DNA of 64,000 nt from JANNSX01 sp041397825 (GCA_041397825.1 JAWKVX010000002.1:62001-126000); one strand, 5' to 3'. Counted from the stretch's first letter, positions 16,761 through 25,949 are shown. Program-made: numbers and translations. Notes: generated by a model from the letters alone, not told the origin.

Positions 16761-18305
16761 ATGAGCGTTATGGGTGACGACGAGGAGACGGCCGACCCTG
16801 TGGAGGAGGCCACGCGCAAGATCGATGCTGTCGCCGAACCCGATCTAGCCGTCGATGACGCTTCGGGGAATACGGCTGAATCGATGGAAGCTTCCTCGAC
16901 CGACATGGCGCTCGAGGAGCTTAAGACCGAGGTCCTGAGTGCGGTTCGCGGTGCCATCACAGGTGTCATGAGCCGGCATCAGCCGCCCCAACAGGGAGAG
17001 CTGGCGCTCGATTTCGACTTCAGCCTCCGCGCGACGGCGGAGTTTACCGTTGAAGAGCCGATCGAGACAGTGGCCGAGGCCGAGGCGACGCCCGCCGAGG
17101 AGCCGACGTCCGAGGAGTTGCCGACCGACGAGCCGCTCGAGCTTACGGACGCGCTCACCTTTGACCTACGCTCGGAGGACGCGACGGCCGATCTGCCGGC
17201 ATCGATCGAGCCGGAGGACACGCCGTTGGTCCCGGCCTTGCCGACGGTCAGGCCGTCGGCCCCTCGTATCCGCGCCGAACGGCATTGGCCGGCCTGGTCG
17301 ACAGCGGCTCTGCTCTCGGTGGCCGGCATCGCAGTCGGTGCGAGTGTCGCAATCCTCTTGGTCGATCCGAGTGTTTCCGTCGGCCTGCGCGAAGGACTTG
17401 GCGGCGATGCGCGCGACGAGGCTGCGGCTGAAGTCGAACTTGTGCCGGAGAATCAAGTACCGTTGGCCAGCGCATCCGGATCCGCCGAGAATTTGTCGGT
17501 GGAAGCCTCTCCCCATCTCGGCTCGGTCGCTGCCAAAGGGGCGGCTGCTGTGACCGAATCCAGCCGGCATCTGCCGCACATGGCCCAGCTCGAAGCGCCG
17601 TTGCGTGCTCACAAATCGATCACTGTGACGAGCATGGAGGCTTCGGTCGTTGCTCTCGAGCCGTTGACGCCTGCGGCCGCTCCCGAGCTTGAGATCCCGC
17701 CGGAGGCAACCGAGGTGGCTGATCGGGTCGCACCACCTCTGTCGCGGGCCGTTCGTATCGCATCCGCCGGGAGTGTCGCTGCCTTTGCACATGGTCTGGA
17801 TGCTGCGGCCAATGCTGGGCAGAGAGCGGCCGAGAGCGCGCCATCGGCTCACATGGAGCGGCTCGCCGCCCTTTCCCCAGCGGCAGCCGTAGCAAGCCGG
17901 ACGGAGACGGGCGGTGAGACGCCGCCGTCACCGGCTCTGACTGTGACCTCGGTCGAGCCCGAAGCTGTTGACACCGCCGACCCGGTGTCGATTGAGGTTC
18001 CGTCAGTGCCGCTTTCGGCGATGGCCCGGGCCAACGAGGCGCTGCGCCAGGGCGATGTCGAGCGGGCGCGCATGCTGTTGCAGTCGGAGAGCAACGCCGG
18101 GGAGGTCGAGGCCATGCTGGCACTGGCGAGGTCGTTCGATCCGAACTACCTCGCTCAGCTCGGCGTCGACGCATCCAAAGGCAAGGTGGAAGTCGCGGAG
18201 AGACTCTATCGGGCCTGGTACGACCGTTCGGTGGAGCTTGGTCTGGTGTCGGAGGGGGTCAACCTCAACCGGTTGATCCGCGCCATGGCCCGAGCGCAGC
18301 CCTAG
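16761..18305 (+). CDS. Single-pass membrane protein with acidic cytoplasmic domain and C-terminal helical repeat
   Basis: About 514 residues. Residues 1-170 are strongly acidic and low in complexity (runs such as EAEATPAEEPTSEELP). One membrane segment near 182-202 (WSTAALLSVAGIAVGASVAI) follows a basic patch, which predicts N-in/C-out topology. A long Ala/Ser/Pro-rich linker follows. The last ~95 residues (from AMARANEALRQGDVERARML) form a Sel1/TPR-like helical repeat, probably periplasmic. The start is uncertain: GTG 16746, ATG 16761 and ATG 16770 are in frame, with AAGGGC near the latter two. Such proteins often sit near envelope or glycan genes and scaffold complexes. No homologous function can be named. 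Confidence 0.65.
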   Translation: MSVMGDDEETADPVEEATRKIDAVAEPDLAVDDASGNTAESMEASSTDMALEELKTEVLSAVRGAITGVMSRHQPPQQGELALDFDFSLRATAEFTVEEPIETVAEAEATPAEEPTSEELPTDEPLELTDALTFDLRSEDATADLPASIEPEDTPLVPALPTVRPSAPRIRAERHWPAWSTAALLSVAGIAVGASVAILLVDPSVSVGLREGLGGDARDEAAAEVELVPENQVPLASASGSAENLSVEASPHLGSVAAKGAAAVTESSRHLPHMAQLEAPLRAHKSITVTSMEASVVALEPLTPAAAPELEIPPEATEVADRVAPPLSRAVRIASAGSVAAFAHGLDAAANAGQRAAESAPSAHMERLAALSPAAAVASRTETGGETPPSPALTVTSVEPEAVDTADPVSIEVPSVPLSAMARANEALRQGDVERARMLLQSESNAGEVEAMLALARSFDPNYLAQLGVDASKGKVEVAERLYRAWYDRSVELGLVSEGVNLNRLIRAMARAQP

Positions 18306-18471
18306 GCCTCTTTTCGCTGCTTGGCCCAGGTCGCCCGCTGAGATTCGAGGCGGCTATGGCCCGCGGCATCGTCCGACCGCTTGAGGCCGGTTTGCCGAAG
18401 ACAATCCCACAGGCCAAGAGTCTGGAACGCCCGTTGGATTCCATATTGGCGAAGATGACCTCAGAAATGCT

Positions 18472-18503
18472 CCTCGCCCCCGATCGATGAATCGGGGGCG
18501 AGG
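18472..18503. terminator. Hairpin terminator
   Basis: Perfect 13-bp inverted repeat CCTCGCCCCCGAT / ATCGGGGGCGAGG with a 6-base loop. It lies between the ends of the convergent membrane-protein gene (18305) and the LysM protein gene (18533), so it can serve both. Confidence 0.75.
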
Positions 18504-18532
18504 CTCTGGGCATACGCTCGACTGTCGGGACG

Positions 18533-19741
18533 CTACTGAGAGGTCGTCGCCGTTGCTGTCGCCGTCGCATCCGAGCCGTCCGTTGCCTCGGCAGAGGGCT
18601 CTGTGGAAGCTGTCGGTGCGGCTGGCTTGTCGGACGTCTGGCTTTCCCAGAACAACGTCAAATGCTTCTCGACGATCTCGTCGAAGCGTCCTTCGGATTT
18701 GAGCTTCGCGAGCGCTGCATTTACATAGTGGAGAAGGACACGGGCATTCGGGTGGGTTTTGGCGATGATGATGTGGTCCGCCAGAACCCCAAGCGGTCGA
18801 TCGATCACGCGGACCTTGTCGGATAGATCCAGCTTGATGACTCCCGCACGCCCGGTCAGCTCCGTCAGCGCAACCGCATCGGCCGAACCTTCCATGAGCA
18901 GCCGGAAGCATTCCTCGATAGCCTGCGGCTGCAGAAGAGTAATCTTCTTGTCCTTCACCCAATTGCGGCCATTCTGATCCAGGTCGAATGTGAAGTAGCC
19001 GGCCGGCCGGCAAATCGATTTGCCGAGGAGCTCCTGATCGGTCTCGAAGGTGATCGTGCTTTCCTTCTTTACGAACAGCAGGCTGAGTTCCTCGTAGACC
19101 GGGTCCGAGAAGAAGAATTTCTGGCAGCGGAACTTTGCGTCCGAGTCGAGATTGGCGAAATCCTGACAGTCTGGCTGGTACCACGGGAAGCCCATGTCGA
19201 AGGCCCGCGTGACGAGCAGCGGATTGAGATGCGCGGACCAATCGTTGACCCAGTTGATGGCGAAGTCGACCTTGCCGCCCGATTCCGTCTTGAGTAGTTC
19301 CATCGCCGAAGAGATGATGTCGGGGTGCATGCCGCCGTTCGGGAGCGCACGTCCGGTAAAGGGAGCATAATCGTCGGCGGTCAGGAACTGGATTTTCTTC
19401 GTGATCGATGCCGTCTCGATCTTGGTCGGTGCCGACGGTGCTGCAGCCTCGGTCGTGGCCGCTGCCGGCAGAGCGGGTTCGGCGCCGCCGATGCAAGGAA
19501 TGCGAACGGCCAAACCGGGTACGATCAGCGAGGTGCCGCCACCCAGGCGATCCTGGTTGGCGTAGAAGATGACCGTCCATTGAGAGGTCTTGCCGTAGAC
19601 ACGTCCGGCGATCTTGGCGAGCGAGTCGCCTTCCTGGATGACGTAGTCGGCACCGCAGGTCTGTGCCGGCGCCGGAGCGGCGGCCAACAGCGGCAGCAGC
19701 GCCGTCACGAGAATGGAGAATAGTTTCGTAGCGCGACCCAT
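18533..19741 (-). CDS. LysM domain protein fused to a periplasmic solute-binding-like domain
   Basis: 402-residue exported protein. An N-terminal signal peptide (LFSILVTALLPLLAAAPAPA) is followed by a LysM motif (YVIQEGDSLAKIAGRVYG, about 32-85), which in other proteins binds peptidoglycan or chitin-like glycans. After an Ala/Pro linker comes a family 3-type solute-binding domain (about 115-380) with conserved FFFSDPV, SICRPAG, ECFR and AKTHPNA. The C terminus is Ala/Thr-rich. ATG 19741 was chosen because GAGGAGGA lies upstream and the signal peptide follows directly. No ABC permease or ATPase gene is near, so it may be a sensor or envelope-bound scavenger rather than a transporter part. It is divergent from, and paralogous to, the gene at 20217. 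Confidence 0.8.
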   Translation of the reverse strand: MGRATKLFSILVTALLPLLAAAPAPAQTCGADYVIQEGDSLAKIAGRVYGKTSQWTVIFYANQDRLGGGTSLIVPGLAVRIPCIGGAEPALPAAATTEAAAPSAPTKIETASITKKIQFLTADDYAPFTGRALPNGGMHPDIISSAMELLKTESGGKVDFAINWVNDWSAHLNPLLVTRAFDMGFPWYQPDCQDFANLDSDAKFRCQKFFFSDPVYEELSLLFVKKESTITFETDQELLGKSICRPAGYFTFDLDQNGRNWVKDKKITLLQPQAIEECFRLLMEGSADAVALTELTGRAGVIKLDLSDKVRVIDRPLGVLADHIIIAKTHPNARVLLHYVNAALAKLKSEGRFDEIVEKHLTLFWESQTSDKPAAPTASTEPSAEATDGSDATATATATTSQ

Positions 19742-20216
19742 GTTACCCAATCCTCCTCGAGGTCTCGCACCAACCCGAAAGAGACGAGCCACCACGCCCT
19801 AGGCGAGACGGGACATGCCGGCGCACTGCATGGACTTGCGAGATGCGCCAACGTTTCTCCATCCAAAACGATTGGATTGAGTTCTCATTCCCCCCTCGCG
19901 TCTTCCCGCCGCGATGGCTTGCTCTCGCGAGCAATGTTCGACAGTCAATCACGACGCGAGCCCGACCTCGCGTTGTCGCCATGATTGACACCGAATTAGG
20001 GTGAGTGTGTGACTTAATCGCGTGCTCGATTGGAGCATTAGAAAATATAGTAAACGAGCGACTTGCGACTCGCCTGGCTCAAGTCCTGCCGTTAAGTTGC
20101 CCCATACTTCGCTTAGCAGATACTCCGTGTCGAGGTCCTCGGCACTGAGATCGGCAGCTCGGGGGAGCTGCCCTTCCGCTAGCCCACCGTCCCTCATCCG
20201 AGTTGACGAGGTCGTC
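19742..20216. other. 475-bp divergent intergenic region
   Basis: No gene is visible. It separates the two paralogous binding-protein genes and must hold both promoters. A TTGACA at 19985-19990 could be a -35 box for the rightward gene, but no convincing -10 follows at 16-18 bp. The 3' part is less GC-rich than the surroundings. Confidence 0.4.
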
Positions 20217-22109
20217 ATGCGTTTCTTCCTCTGCAAGGCTATCGTAGCGTCCTTGCTGTCTCTGGTCTGGCTGTCGATGGCCTCGATGCCGGCATCGTCC
20301 CAGACCGATGGGACGCAGCCCACGCAGAGTGCCAAGGCAAAGAAGAAGAGCAACAGCGACGCATCGATCAACGAGCGCATCAATCGTGGCACCGTATCGA
20401 TCGTGACGTCGGATCGGGACATGGAGACGGTGAACGATCTGGCGCGTGCCCTGAACGAGGAAGGGGCGATGCGGGTCGTGCCGATCCTCGGCGAGAGTGC
20501 CGTGGCCAATGTCCGGGATATACTCTATTTGCGCGGCGTCGATGCCGGAATCCTCAACGCCGATGTGCTGCCCTATCTGCGCATCTCCGGCGAAATGCCG
20601 GCCTCCCAGCGTCGCATCCGCTATGTGACAAAGCTCTACGACAAGACGGTGTTTCTAGTGGTCGCGCCATCGATAGCCGGGACCGCCGATCTGGTTGGCA
20701 AGAAGATTGCCATTACGGGCGAGACGACCGAGAGTGGCGTGACGGCCAAGACGGTCACATCACTGACGAAGCTGGATGCCGAACTCGTCGTCGCCACGAC
20801 GCCGAAGGCGGTCGAGGGGCTCCTGCAGGGTGATCTCGCCGGCTTCGTCGCCGTCGAGCGCGATGCCACGAGCCTGCTTCGCTTCATTCCGGAAGGCAGC
20901 GGGCTGAAGATCGTGTCGCTGCCCATCTCGCCCGAGCTGACCGAGATCTACAACTCCCGCCACGTCGACGCCATCGAGGCGCCGTCATTGCTACCGGCCG
21001 AAGGCGTCGACACGCTGACGGTGCCGGCGCTTCTGTCGGTTTTCGATTGGAAAGCGGGTGGGACGCGCTATGCGGCGGTCGCAAGTTTTGTCGGCAAGCT
21101 GATCAGCCGGACGACGGACGTGGCTTCTTTCGAAGACGGCCGGGCATGGCGCGAGATGTCGCCTGACACGGATATTGCCGGCTGGCAGCGTTTCGACGCC
21201 GCCAGAGACTCGATTGCCAAGACCGCCGAGGCACGAGCGCTGGTTCCGAGGCCCGTCGTCAGGGCTGAAGCCGCCGTCGTTGCGTCGGTCTCTGCGGTCG
21301 CGAGCGACGCCAATGCGGAATCGGCGTCGGCGACAGTGGTACCGAAAGCGGACCTGCTTCGGCTCGTCGCTGGCCGTCGCCAGCCGTTGATCGACGATAC
21401 GCAGCAGGGTGGTGGCATTGTCACGGAGATCGTGACGACCGGCCTTGCCGCAGAAGGTGCCAGTGGCGTGCGGCTGACCTGGTCCGCCGACCGGAATGCC
21501 GAGCTCGAGGGTCTGGCCGAGGGGCGTCTCTACGATGTGGGTCTCGCCTGGCCATCGACTGATTGCGACAATGTCTCGGATCTCTCTGAGCAGTCGGCGA
21601 TGCTGTGCGACCAGTTCCTGTTCTCGGAGCCAATTCTGCAAGTGTTGACGGTGTTGTTTGCGCGCGGCGATTCCGGTTTCACGTTCTCGGATGACGAGTC
21701 CATCGCCGGCAAGAGCGTGTGCCTGCCGGAGGGGGCCGACGAGGCTGAGCTCAACCGAGGTGGCCGGGGCTGGCTCAAGCGCCAGACGGTGACGCTCGTG
21801 CGTGCGCCGACGCTCGATGCCTGCTTCAGGATGGTCGCCGCCCGCGACGCTGATGCGGTGATGGCGAGCGAGATCGAGGGGCGGGCGACGCTGGTGGCCT
21901 CAGGTCTGGCTGCGGAGATCGAGATGCTGGAACGACCGATGGCAACGGAGTCGCTGACTGCGGTGGTCGCCAAGAGCCATCCTGCCGCCGAAGCCGTCGT
22001 CGGGCGCATCAACGCCGCGCTCGCCCGCGTCAAGGCGAATGGCGGCTACTATACCCTCGTCGACAAGTATCTCGTGGCGCTCTGGGGAGCGGCACCGGCG
22101 ACGCGCTGA
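20217..22109 (+). CDS. Exported two-module protein: TAXI/NMT1-like N-terminal and family 3 binding-like C-terminal domain
   Basis: 630 residues with a signal peptide (AIVASLLSLVWLSMASMPAS). Residues ~55-320 resemble TAXI/NMT1 periplasmic binding proteins (GTVSIVTSDRDMETVNDLA; LRGVDAGILNADVLPYL). After a low-complexity Ala/Val linker (~345-375), residues ~395-620 are clearly paralogous to the binding domain of the divergent LysM protein: FLFSEPI, KSVCLPEG, ACFR, ADAV, AKSHPAA and NAALARVK line up with it, including four shared cysteines. ATG 20217 was chosen because GACGAGG lies six bases upstream. No transporter membrane gene is adjacent. A sensory or envelope-surveillance role is a guess; exported location is well supported. 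Confidence 0.78.
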   Translation: MRFFLCKAIVASLLSLVWLSMASMPASSQTDGTQPTQSAKAKKKSNSDASINERINRGTVSIVTSDRDMETVNDLARALNEEGAMRVVPILGESAVANVRDILYLRGVDAGILNADVLPYLRISGEMPASQRRIRYVTKLYDKTVFLVVAPSIAGTADLVGKKIAITGETTESGVTAKTVTSLTKLDAELVVATTPKAVEGLLQGDLAGFVAVERDATSLLRFIPEGSGLKIVSLPISPELTEIYNSRHVDAIEAPSLLPAEGVDTLTVPALLSVFDWKAGGTRYAAVASFVGKLISRTTDVASFEDGRAWREMSPDTDIAGWQRFDAARDSIAKTAEARALVPRPVVRAEAAVVASVSAVASDANAESASATVVPKADLLRLVAGRRQPLIDDTQQGGGIVTEIVTTGLAAEGASGVRLTWSADRNAELEGLAEGRLYDVGLAWPSTDCDNVSDLSEQSAMLCDQFLFSEPILQVLTVLFARGDSGFTFSDDESIAGKSVCLPEGADEAELNRGGRGWLKRQTVTLVRAPTLDACFRMVAARDADAVMASEIEGRATLVASGLAAEIEMLERPMATESLTAVVAKSHPAAEAVVGRINAALARVKANGGYYTLVDKYLVALWGAAPATR

Positions 22110-22139
22110 GCAGGGCGAGCTGCGGCTCGAAAGCCGGCA

Positions 22140-23030
22140 TCAGGCCTCGCCCGCGCCATCGCGGAATAGTTTGATGATGCCGGAGAAATCTGTGCCGCCA
22201 TGGCCGAGCTTGTCGAATAGAGCGTAGATTTGCGCGGCCTCGGCGCCGAGCGGCGTCACGGCACCGGCAGCTCGGGCCGCCTCCTGCGACAGCATCAGGT
22301 CCTTCAGCATCAGCGCTGTTGCGAAACCGGGCTTGTAGTCGTTGTTGGCTGGAGATGTCGGAACCGGGCCGGGCACGGGGCAGTAAGTGTTGATCGACCA
22401 ACACTGGCCGGACGAGGTCGACGCCACGTCGAAGAGCGCCTGGTCCGAAAGCCCCAGCCGGGCCGCCAGGGCAAAGGCCTCGCAGACGCCGATCATCGAG
22501 ATGCCGAGGATCATGTTGTTGCAAATCTTCGCCGCCTGGCCGGCACCGGCCTCGCCGCAGTGAACGAGCCGCTTGCCCATCTTGCCGAGAGCCGGCTCAG
22601 CCATGGCAAAGGCGTCCTTCGTGCCACCCGCCATGAACGTGAGGGTTGCCGCCTTCGCCCCACCGGTGCCGCCGGAAACGGGTGCATCGAGCGAGAGGGC
22701 GCCGGCTGTTTGAGCGATGGCGTGGGCTTTGCGAGCGCTTTCGACGTCGATGGTCGAGCAGTCGACGAGGAGCGTGCCTGGCCTTGCCACACGAGCAAGG
22801 TCGCTGAAGACCTCGAGCACCTCGGAGCCCGATCGCAGCATCGTTATGACGATGCCGGCGTCCTTGGCCGTATCGACCGCCGAGCTTGCGATCGCAACGC
22901 CGTCATCTGCCGCACGGTTCCGAGCGCCGGAGAAAAGGTCGTAGCCACGAACCTTGTAGCCGGCTTTGACGAGATTGGCCGCCATGGGGCTGCCCATGTT
23001 GCCCAGGCCGATGAAGCCGATCGTCGTCAT
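22140..23030 (-). CDS. mmsB: 3-hydroxyisobutyrate dehydrogenase
   Basis: 296-residue beta-hydroxyacid dehydrogenase that oxidises 3-hydroxyisobutyrate to methylmalonate semialdehyde with NAD in valine degradation. Visible landmarks are the dinucleotide-binding GLGNMGSPMAANL at the N terminus, the substrate-binding DAPVSGGTGGAK near 120, and the catalytic lysine region GQAAKICNNM near 170. The start codon overlaps the stop of the upstream hydrolase gene (ATGA), so the two consecutive pathway steps are translationally coupled. Length is standard for the family. The enzyme of the next step, methylmalonate-semialdehyde dehydrogenase, is not in the window. Confidence 0.93.
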   Translation of the reverse strand: MTTIGFIGLGNMGSPMAANLVKAGYKVRGYDLFSGARNRAADDGVAIASSAVDTAKDAGIVITMLRSGSEVLEVFSDLARVARPGTLLVDCSTIDVESARKAHAIAQTAGALSLDAPVSGGTGGAKAATLTFMAGGTKDAFAMAEPALGKMGKRLVHCGEAGAGQAAKICNNMILGISMIGVCEAFALAARLGLSDQALFDVASTSSGQCWSINTYCPVPGPVPTSPANNDYKPGFATALMLKDLMLSQEAARAAGAVTPLGAEAAQIYALFDKLGHGGTDFSGIIKLFRDGAGEA

Positions 23031-24145
23031 GCTGGTCTCCTGTGTGCATCGTCAGGGAAGAGGGGCGGATTAAGCGGGGTCAACATGCCGTCGATCTCAC
23101 CGGGGTCGACCTCGTCGAGACTCGCCGGCTGCCATTTCGGCTGACGGTCCTTGTCGATTACCACCGCTCGCACGCCTTCGCGGAAATCGGACCGCATCAC
23201 CATGCGGACGCCGGCTGCGAGCTCGCGGGCCAGGCACTCTTCGAGCGTCTCGCTTAGCCGGCCCAGGCGCATGAGGCGCAAGGCCATGACCAGGCCCATC
23301 GGTGCGTTGGCCGATATTGCAGCCAGAGTTTCTCGGGCAAAGTCCGAATCGTCGGCAGCGAGCCGCTCGACGATGATGTCAACCCGATCGCCGGCGAAAA
23401 GGCGATCGATGTGCGCGCGCTCGGCGGCAAGCGGGGTCTCGACCGGCGGTCTTGCGTGGCGCGCGATCGCCGTGTCGACGGCTTGAGGCGATGCGCCGGC
23501 CGGCAAGCCTTCGAGTGTGGACACGAGGTGGGCGAGATCGTCGATCGGGACGAAGGCGTCCGCCAAACCGACCCGGATCGAGTCCGAGGCGTTCGCCGCG
23601 ACACCCGTGAGGCCGAGATAGGTGCCGAGCTCGCCTGGAGCATGGCTCAGTCGCCAAGAGCCGCCGACATCCGGAAAGAAGCCGATGAGACATTCCGGCA
23701 TCGCCAGCCTCGAGCGTTCGGTGACGATCCGATGGCGGGCATGCATCGACATGCCCATGCCGCCACCCATGGTGATGCCGTCCATCAGCGCCACATAGGG
23801 CTTGGGAGAGCGGGCGATCAGCGAGACGAGATGATACTCGTCGCGCCAGAAAGCTTCGGCACCCGCCGGCCCATCCTCGAGCGAGGCGACGAGCGCCCGG
23901 ATGTCGCCGCCGGCGCACAGCGCCCGCTCCCCAGTGCCCGAGAGCAGGATCGTGGAAACCTCGGGATCGGCGAGACAGCGGCGAAGCGCGCCATCCAGGC
24001 CTCTCACCATCCCGACGGAGAGGCTGTTCAGCGCCTTCGGCCGATTGAGCCGGATATGCCCCACGGTCCCGCGCCGGCCGGCCAGAAGCTCCGGCCCGCC
24101 TTCGGGAGTCGGCTGTAGCTCGGCATCCAGGTCGTCGAGGCGCAT
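23027..24145 (-). CDS. 3-hydroxyisobutyryl-CoA hydrolase-like protein (crotonase superfamily)
   Basis: 372-residue crotonase-fold enzyme. It is expected to hydrolyse 3-hydroxyisobutyryl-CoA to the free acid, the step before MmsB. RLNRPKALNSLS opens the fold, ALCAGGDIRAL forms the first oxyanion-hole loop, and DGITMGGGMGMSMHARHRI the second. PECLIGFFPDVGGSW carries the acid/base Glu and Asp region of the hydrolase branch. Length (about 370) fits this branch rather than simple enoyl-CoA hydratases (about 260). ATG 24145 was chosen since the homologous part starts soon after it; the frame is open upstream to 24244. It overlaps mmsB by ATGA and is divergent from the nitroreductase gene. Confidence 0.9.
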   Translation of the reverse strand: MRLDDLDAELQPTPEGGPELLAGRRGTVGHIRLNRPKALNSLSVGMVRGLDGALRRCLADPEVSTILLSGTGERALCAGGDIRALVASLEDGPAGAEAFWRDEYHLVSLIARSPKPYVALMDGITMGGGMGMSMHARHRIVTERSRLAMPECLIGFFPDVGGSWRLSHAPGELGTYLGLTGVAANASDSIRVGLADAFVPIDDLAHLVSTLEGLPAGASPQAVDTAIARHARPPVETPLAAERAHIDRLFAGDRVDIIVERLAADDSDFARETLAAISANAPMGLVMALRLMRLGRLSETLEECLARELAAGVRMVMRSDFREGVRAVVIDKDRQPKWQPASLDEVDPGEIDGMLTPLNPPLFPDDAHRRPA

Positions 24146-24288
24146 CGTGCGGTCATTCCCTTCTGATGGAGGGCCCCGCCATAGCATGCGGTCCTGCGCG
24201 AGCACACCCCTCCCGGCTTGCAAGCTCAGGTCTTTCGTTGCCAATAATCGCCCTCATGCACCACGGCCGGCACCCGACAGGAGCTTTC

Positions 24289-24879
24289 ATGCCGAAACTG
24301 ACAGACAAGGCCCTCGATATCCTTTTCCTCGAGGCCAGGACCCAGAACGATTGGCGTCGCAAGAAGGTGCCACCCGAGTTGCTCGAGGAGATCTGGAACG
24401 TCGCCCGTATGGGCCCGACGAGCGCCAATTGTCAGCCGCTGCGTATCGTGTTCGTTTCCTCGAAAGAGGCCAAGAAAAAGCTTTCTCCCGCGCTCTCGGG
24501 TGGCAACCGTGAGAAGACCATGAAAGCGCCGGTGACGGCGCTCTTCGCCTTCGACCTCGCCTTCTACGAGCTCTTGCCGCGTCTGTTCCCGCATGACCAG
24601 AGCGCCCGGTCCTGGTTCGCCGGCAACGAGAAGACGATCCAGGAGACGGCCTTCCGCAACGGCACGCTGCAGGCCGCCTATTTCATGCTGGCGGCTCGCG
24701 CCAAGGGGCTCGACTGTGGACCGATGTCCGGCTTCGATCAGGCAAAGGTCAACGAGGTCTTCTTCCCGGAAGGTACGCACAAGGTGAACTTCATCTGCAA
24801 TCTGGGCTATGGCACCGGCGAGAAGATCTTTCCTCGCTCGCCGCGGCTTGCTTTCGCGGAGACGGCCCGTGTCGAATAG
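24289..24879 (+). CDS. Malonic semialdehyde reductase-like nitroreductase (RutE/HadB family)
   Basis: 196-residue flavin-dependent nitroreductase-family protein. Segments such as MGPTSANCQPLRIVF, AFRNGTLQAAY and GLDCGPMSGFD closely follow E. coli RutE, which reduces malonic semialdehyde to 3-hydroxypropionate during pyrimidine degradation. AGGAG lies seven bases before the ATG at 24289. The downstream reductase gene starts inside its end (GTG 24869), so they are coupled. No other rut genes are present, so the substrate here may be another small semialdehyde or enone. The neighbouring valine genes, which produce a semialdehyde, make a related role plausible but unproven. Confidence 0.88.
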   Translation: MPKLTDKALDILFLEARTQNDWRRKKVPPELLEEIWNVARMGPTSANCQPLRIVFVSSKEAKKKLSPALSGGNREKTMKAPVTALFAFDLAFYELLPRLFPHDQSARSWFAGNEKTIQETAFRNGTLQAAYFMLAARAKGLDCGPMSGFDQAKVNEVFFPEGTHKVNFICNLGYGTGEKIFPRSPRLAFAETARVE

Positions 24880-25882
24880 CGATGGACAGGTCCTCTCCGT
24901 CGACGAGATCCACGCGCTCGTCGTCGATGTGCTGGCGTCGAACGGCTGTGATGCCGAGAACGCCTCGGCGATTGCCGATACGGTGGCCTCTGCCGAGCGC
25001 GATGGCTGCCTGTCGCACGGCCTGTTCCGCGTTCCAGGCTATGTCAAATCGCTGCGCTGTGGCGCCGTCGATGGCAAGGCCAGGCCGACCCTGACGCGGC
25101 CGGCACCCTCGGTGCTCCGGGCCGACGTCAATCTCGGCTTCTCGCCGCTCGCGCTGGCGATGACACGGCCCGAGCTCATCGAGGTCGCTCGGCGGCAGGG
25201 TATCGCCGCACTGGCCCTCGTCCGCGGGCATCATTTTGCCGCCCTCTGGCCCGAGACGGAGGCGCTTGCGGAAGCCGGGCTCGCGGCCATGGCCTTTACC
25301 GCCAGTCGTGCCGCCGTCGCTCCCGCCGGCGCCCGACGGCGCTTCTTCGGCACCAACCCGATGGCCTTCGCCTTCCCGCGCGGCGACAGGCCGCCGCTCG
25401 TCTTCGATCAGGCCTCCGCCGCCATGGCACGCGGCGAGATCCAGATCGCCGCCCGCGACGGTCATACCGTTCCCCCCGGCATGGGCATCGATCTCGACGG
25501 CGAGCCAACGACGGATCCGAAGGCGATCCTCGACGGTGCGCAGCTGCCATTCGGCGGTTACAAGGGATCGGCCATCGCATTGATGGTCGAACTTTTGGCT
25601 GCCGGTCTCATTGGCGAGGCGTTCGGCTACGAGGCGCATGAGAACGCCAATCCGGCGAGCGGCGTCCAGCAGAGCGGCGAGCTCATCATTGCCATGGATC
25701 CGGCTTGTTTCGGCGATGCGGCGGGCTGGCTGGTCCACACCGAGGCCTTTTTTGCCCGTTTGACGGCGCTTGATGGCGTCCGCTTGCCGGCCGACCGTCG
25801 ACGGAGGACACGGGAGGTGACGCTGCGGGAGGGGGTCAGGGTCGCGCCCGCCCTCTTCGCGGAGATCAGGGGATTGCTATGA
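24869..25882 (+). CDS. Delta1-piperideine-2-carboxylate reductase-like (malate/L-lactate dehydrogenase family)
   Basis: 337-residue NAD(P)H-dependent oxidoreductase of the type-2 malate/lactate dehydrogenase fold. The segment GHHFAALWPETEALAE matches DpkA-type enzymes, which reduce cyclic imino acids made from D-lysine or D-proline to pipecolate or proline. GTNPMAFAFPR and PFGGYKGSAIALMVELL are the usual cofactor- and substrate-site blocks; CLSHGLFRVPGYV near residue 45-60 contains the catalytic His region. The start was set at GTG 24869, overlapping the preceding stop; the longer frame reads through the end of the nitroreductase gene. The adjacent aminotransferase and ligase genes suggest a D-amino-acid or diamine route. 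Confidence 0.85.
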   Translation: MSNSDGQVLSVDEIHALVVDVLASNGCDAENASAIADTVASAERDGCLSHGLFRVPGYVKSLRCGAVDGKARPTLTRPAPSVLRADVNLGFSPLALAMTRPELIEVARRQGIAALALVRGHHFAALWPETEALAEAGLAAMAFTASRAAVAPAGARRRFFGTNPMAFAFPRGDRPPLVFDQASAAMARGEIQIAARDGHTVPPGMGIDLDGEPTTDPKAILDGAQLPFGGYKGSAIALMVELLAAGLIGEAFGYEAHENANPASGVQQSGELIIAMDPACFGDAAGWLVHTEAFFARLTALDGVRLPADRRRRTREVTLREGVRVAPALFAEIRGLL

Positions 25883-25939
25883 GCCGTTGGCCCTCTTGCT
25901 TGCATCGGGGGGTCTCGGCTAGAACCACGCCAACGCATT

Positions 25940-25949
25940 TGTGATCACA
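25940..25949. promoter_or_regulatory. Operator-like palindrome upstream of the aminotransferase
   Basis: TGTGATCACA is a perfect 10-bp palindrome within ATTTGTGATCACATTT, 16 bp before the aminotransferase ATG. The pattern fits GntR- or CRP-type operators. A weak TTGCTT / TAGAAC pair lies upstream (about 25897-25925). The regulator is not identifiable. Confidence 0.4.
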
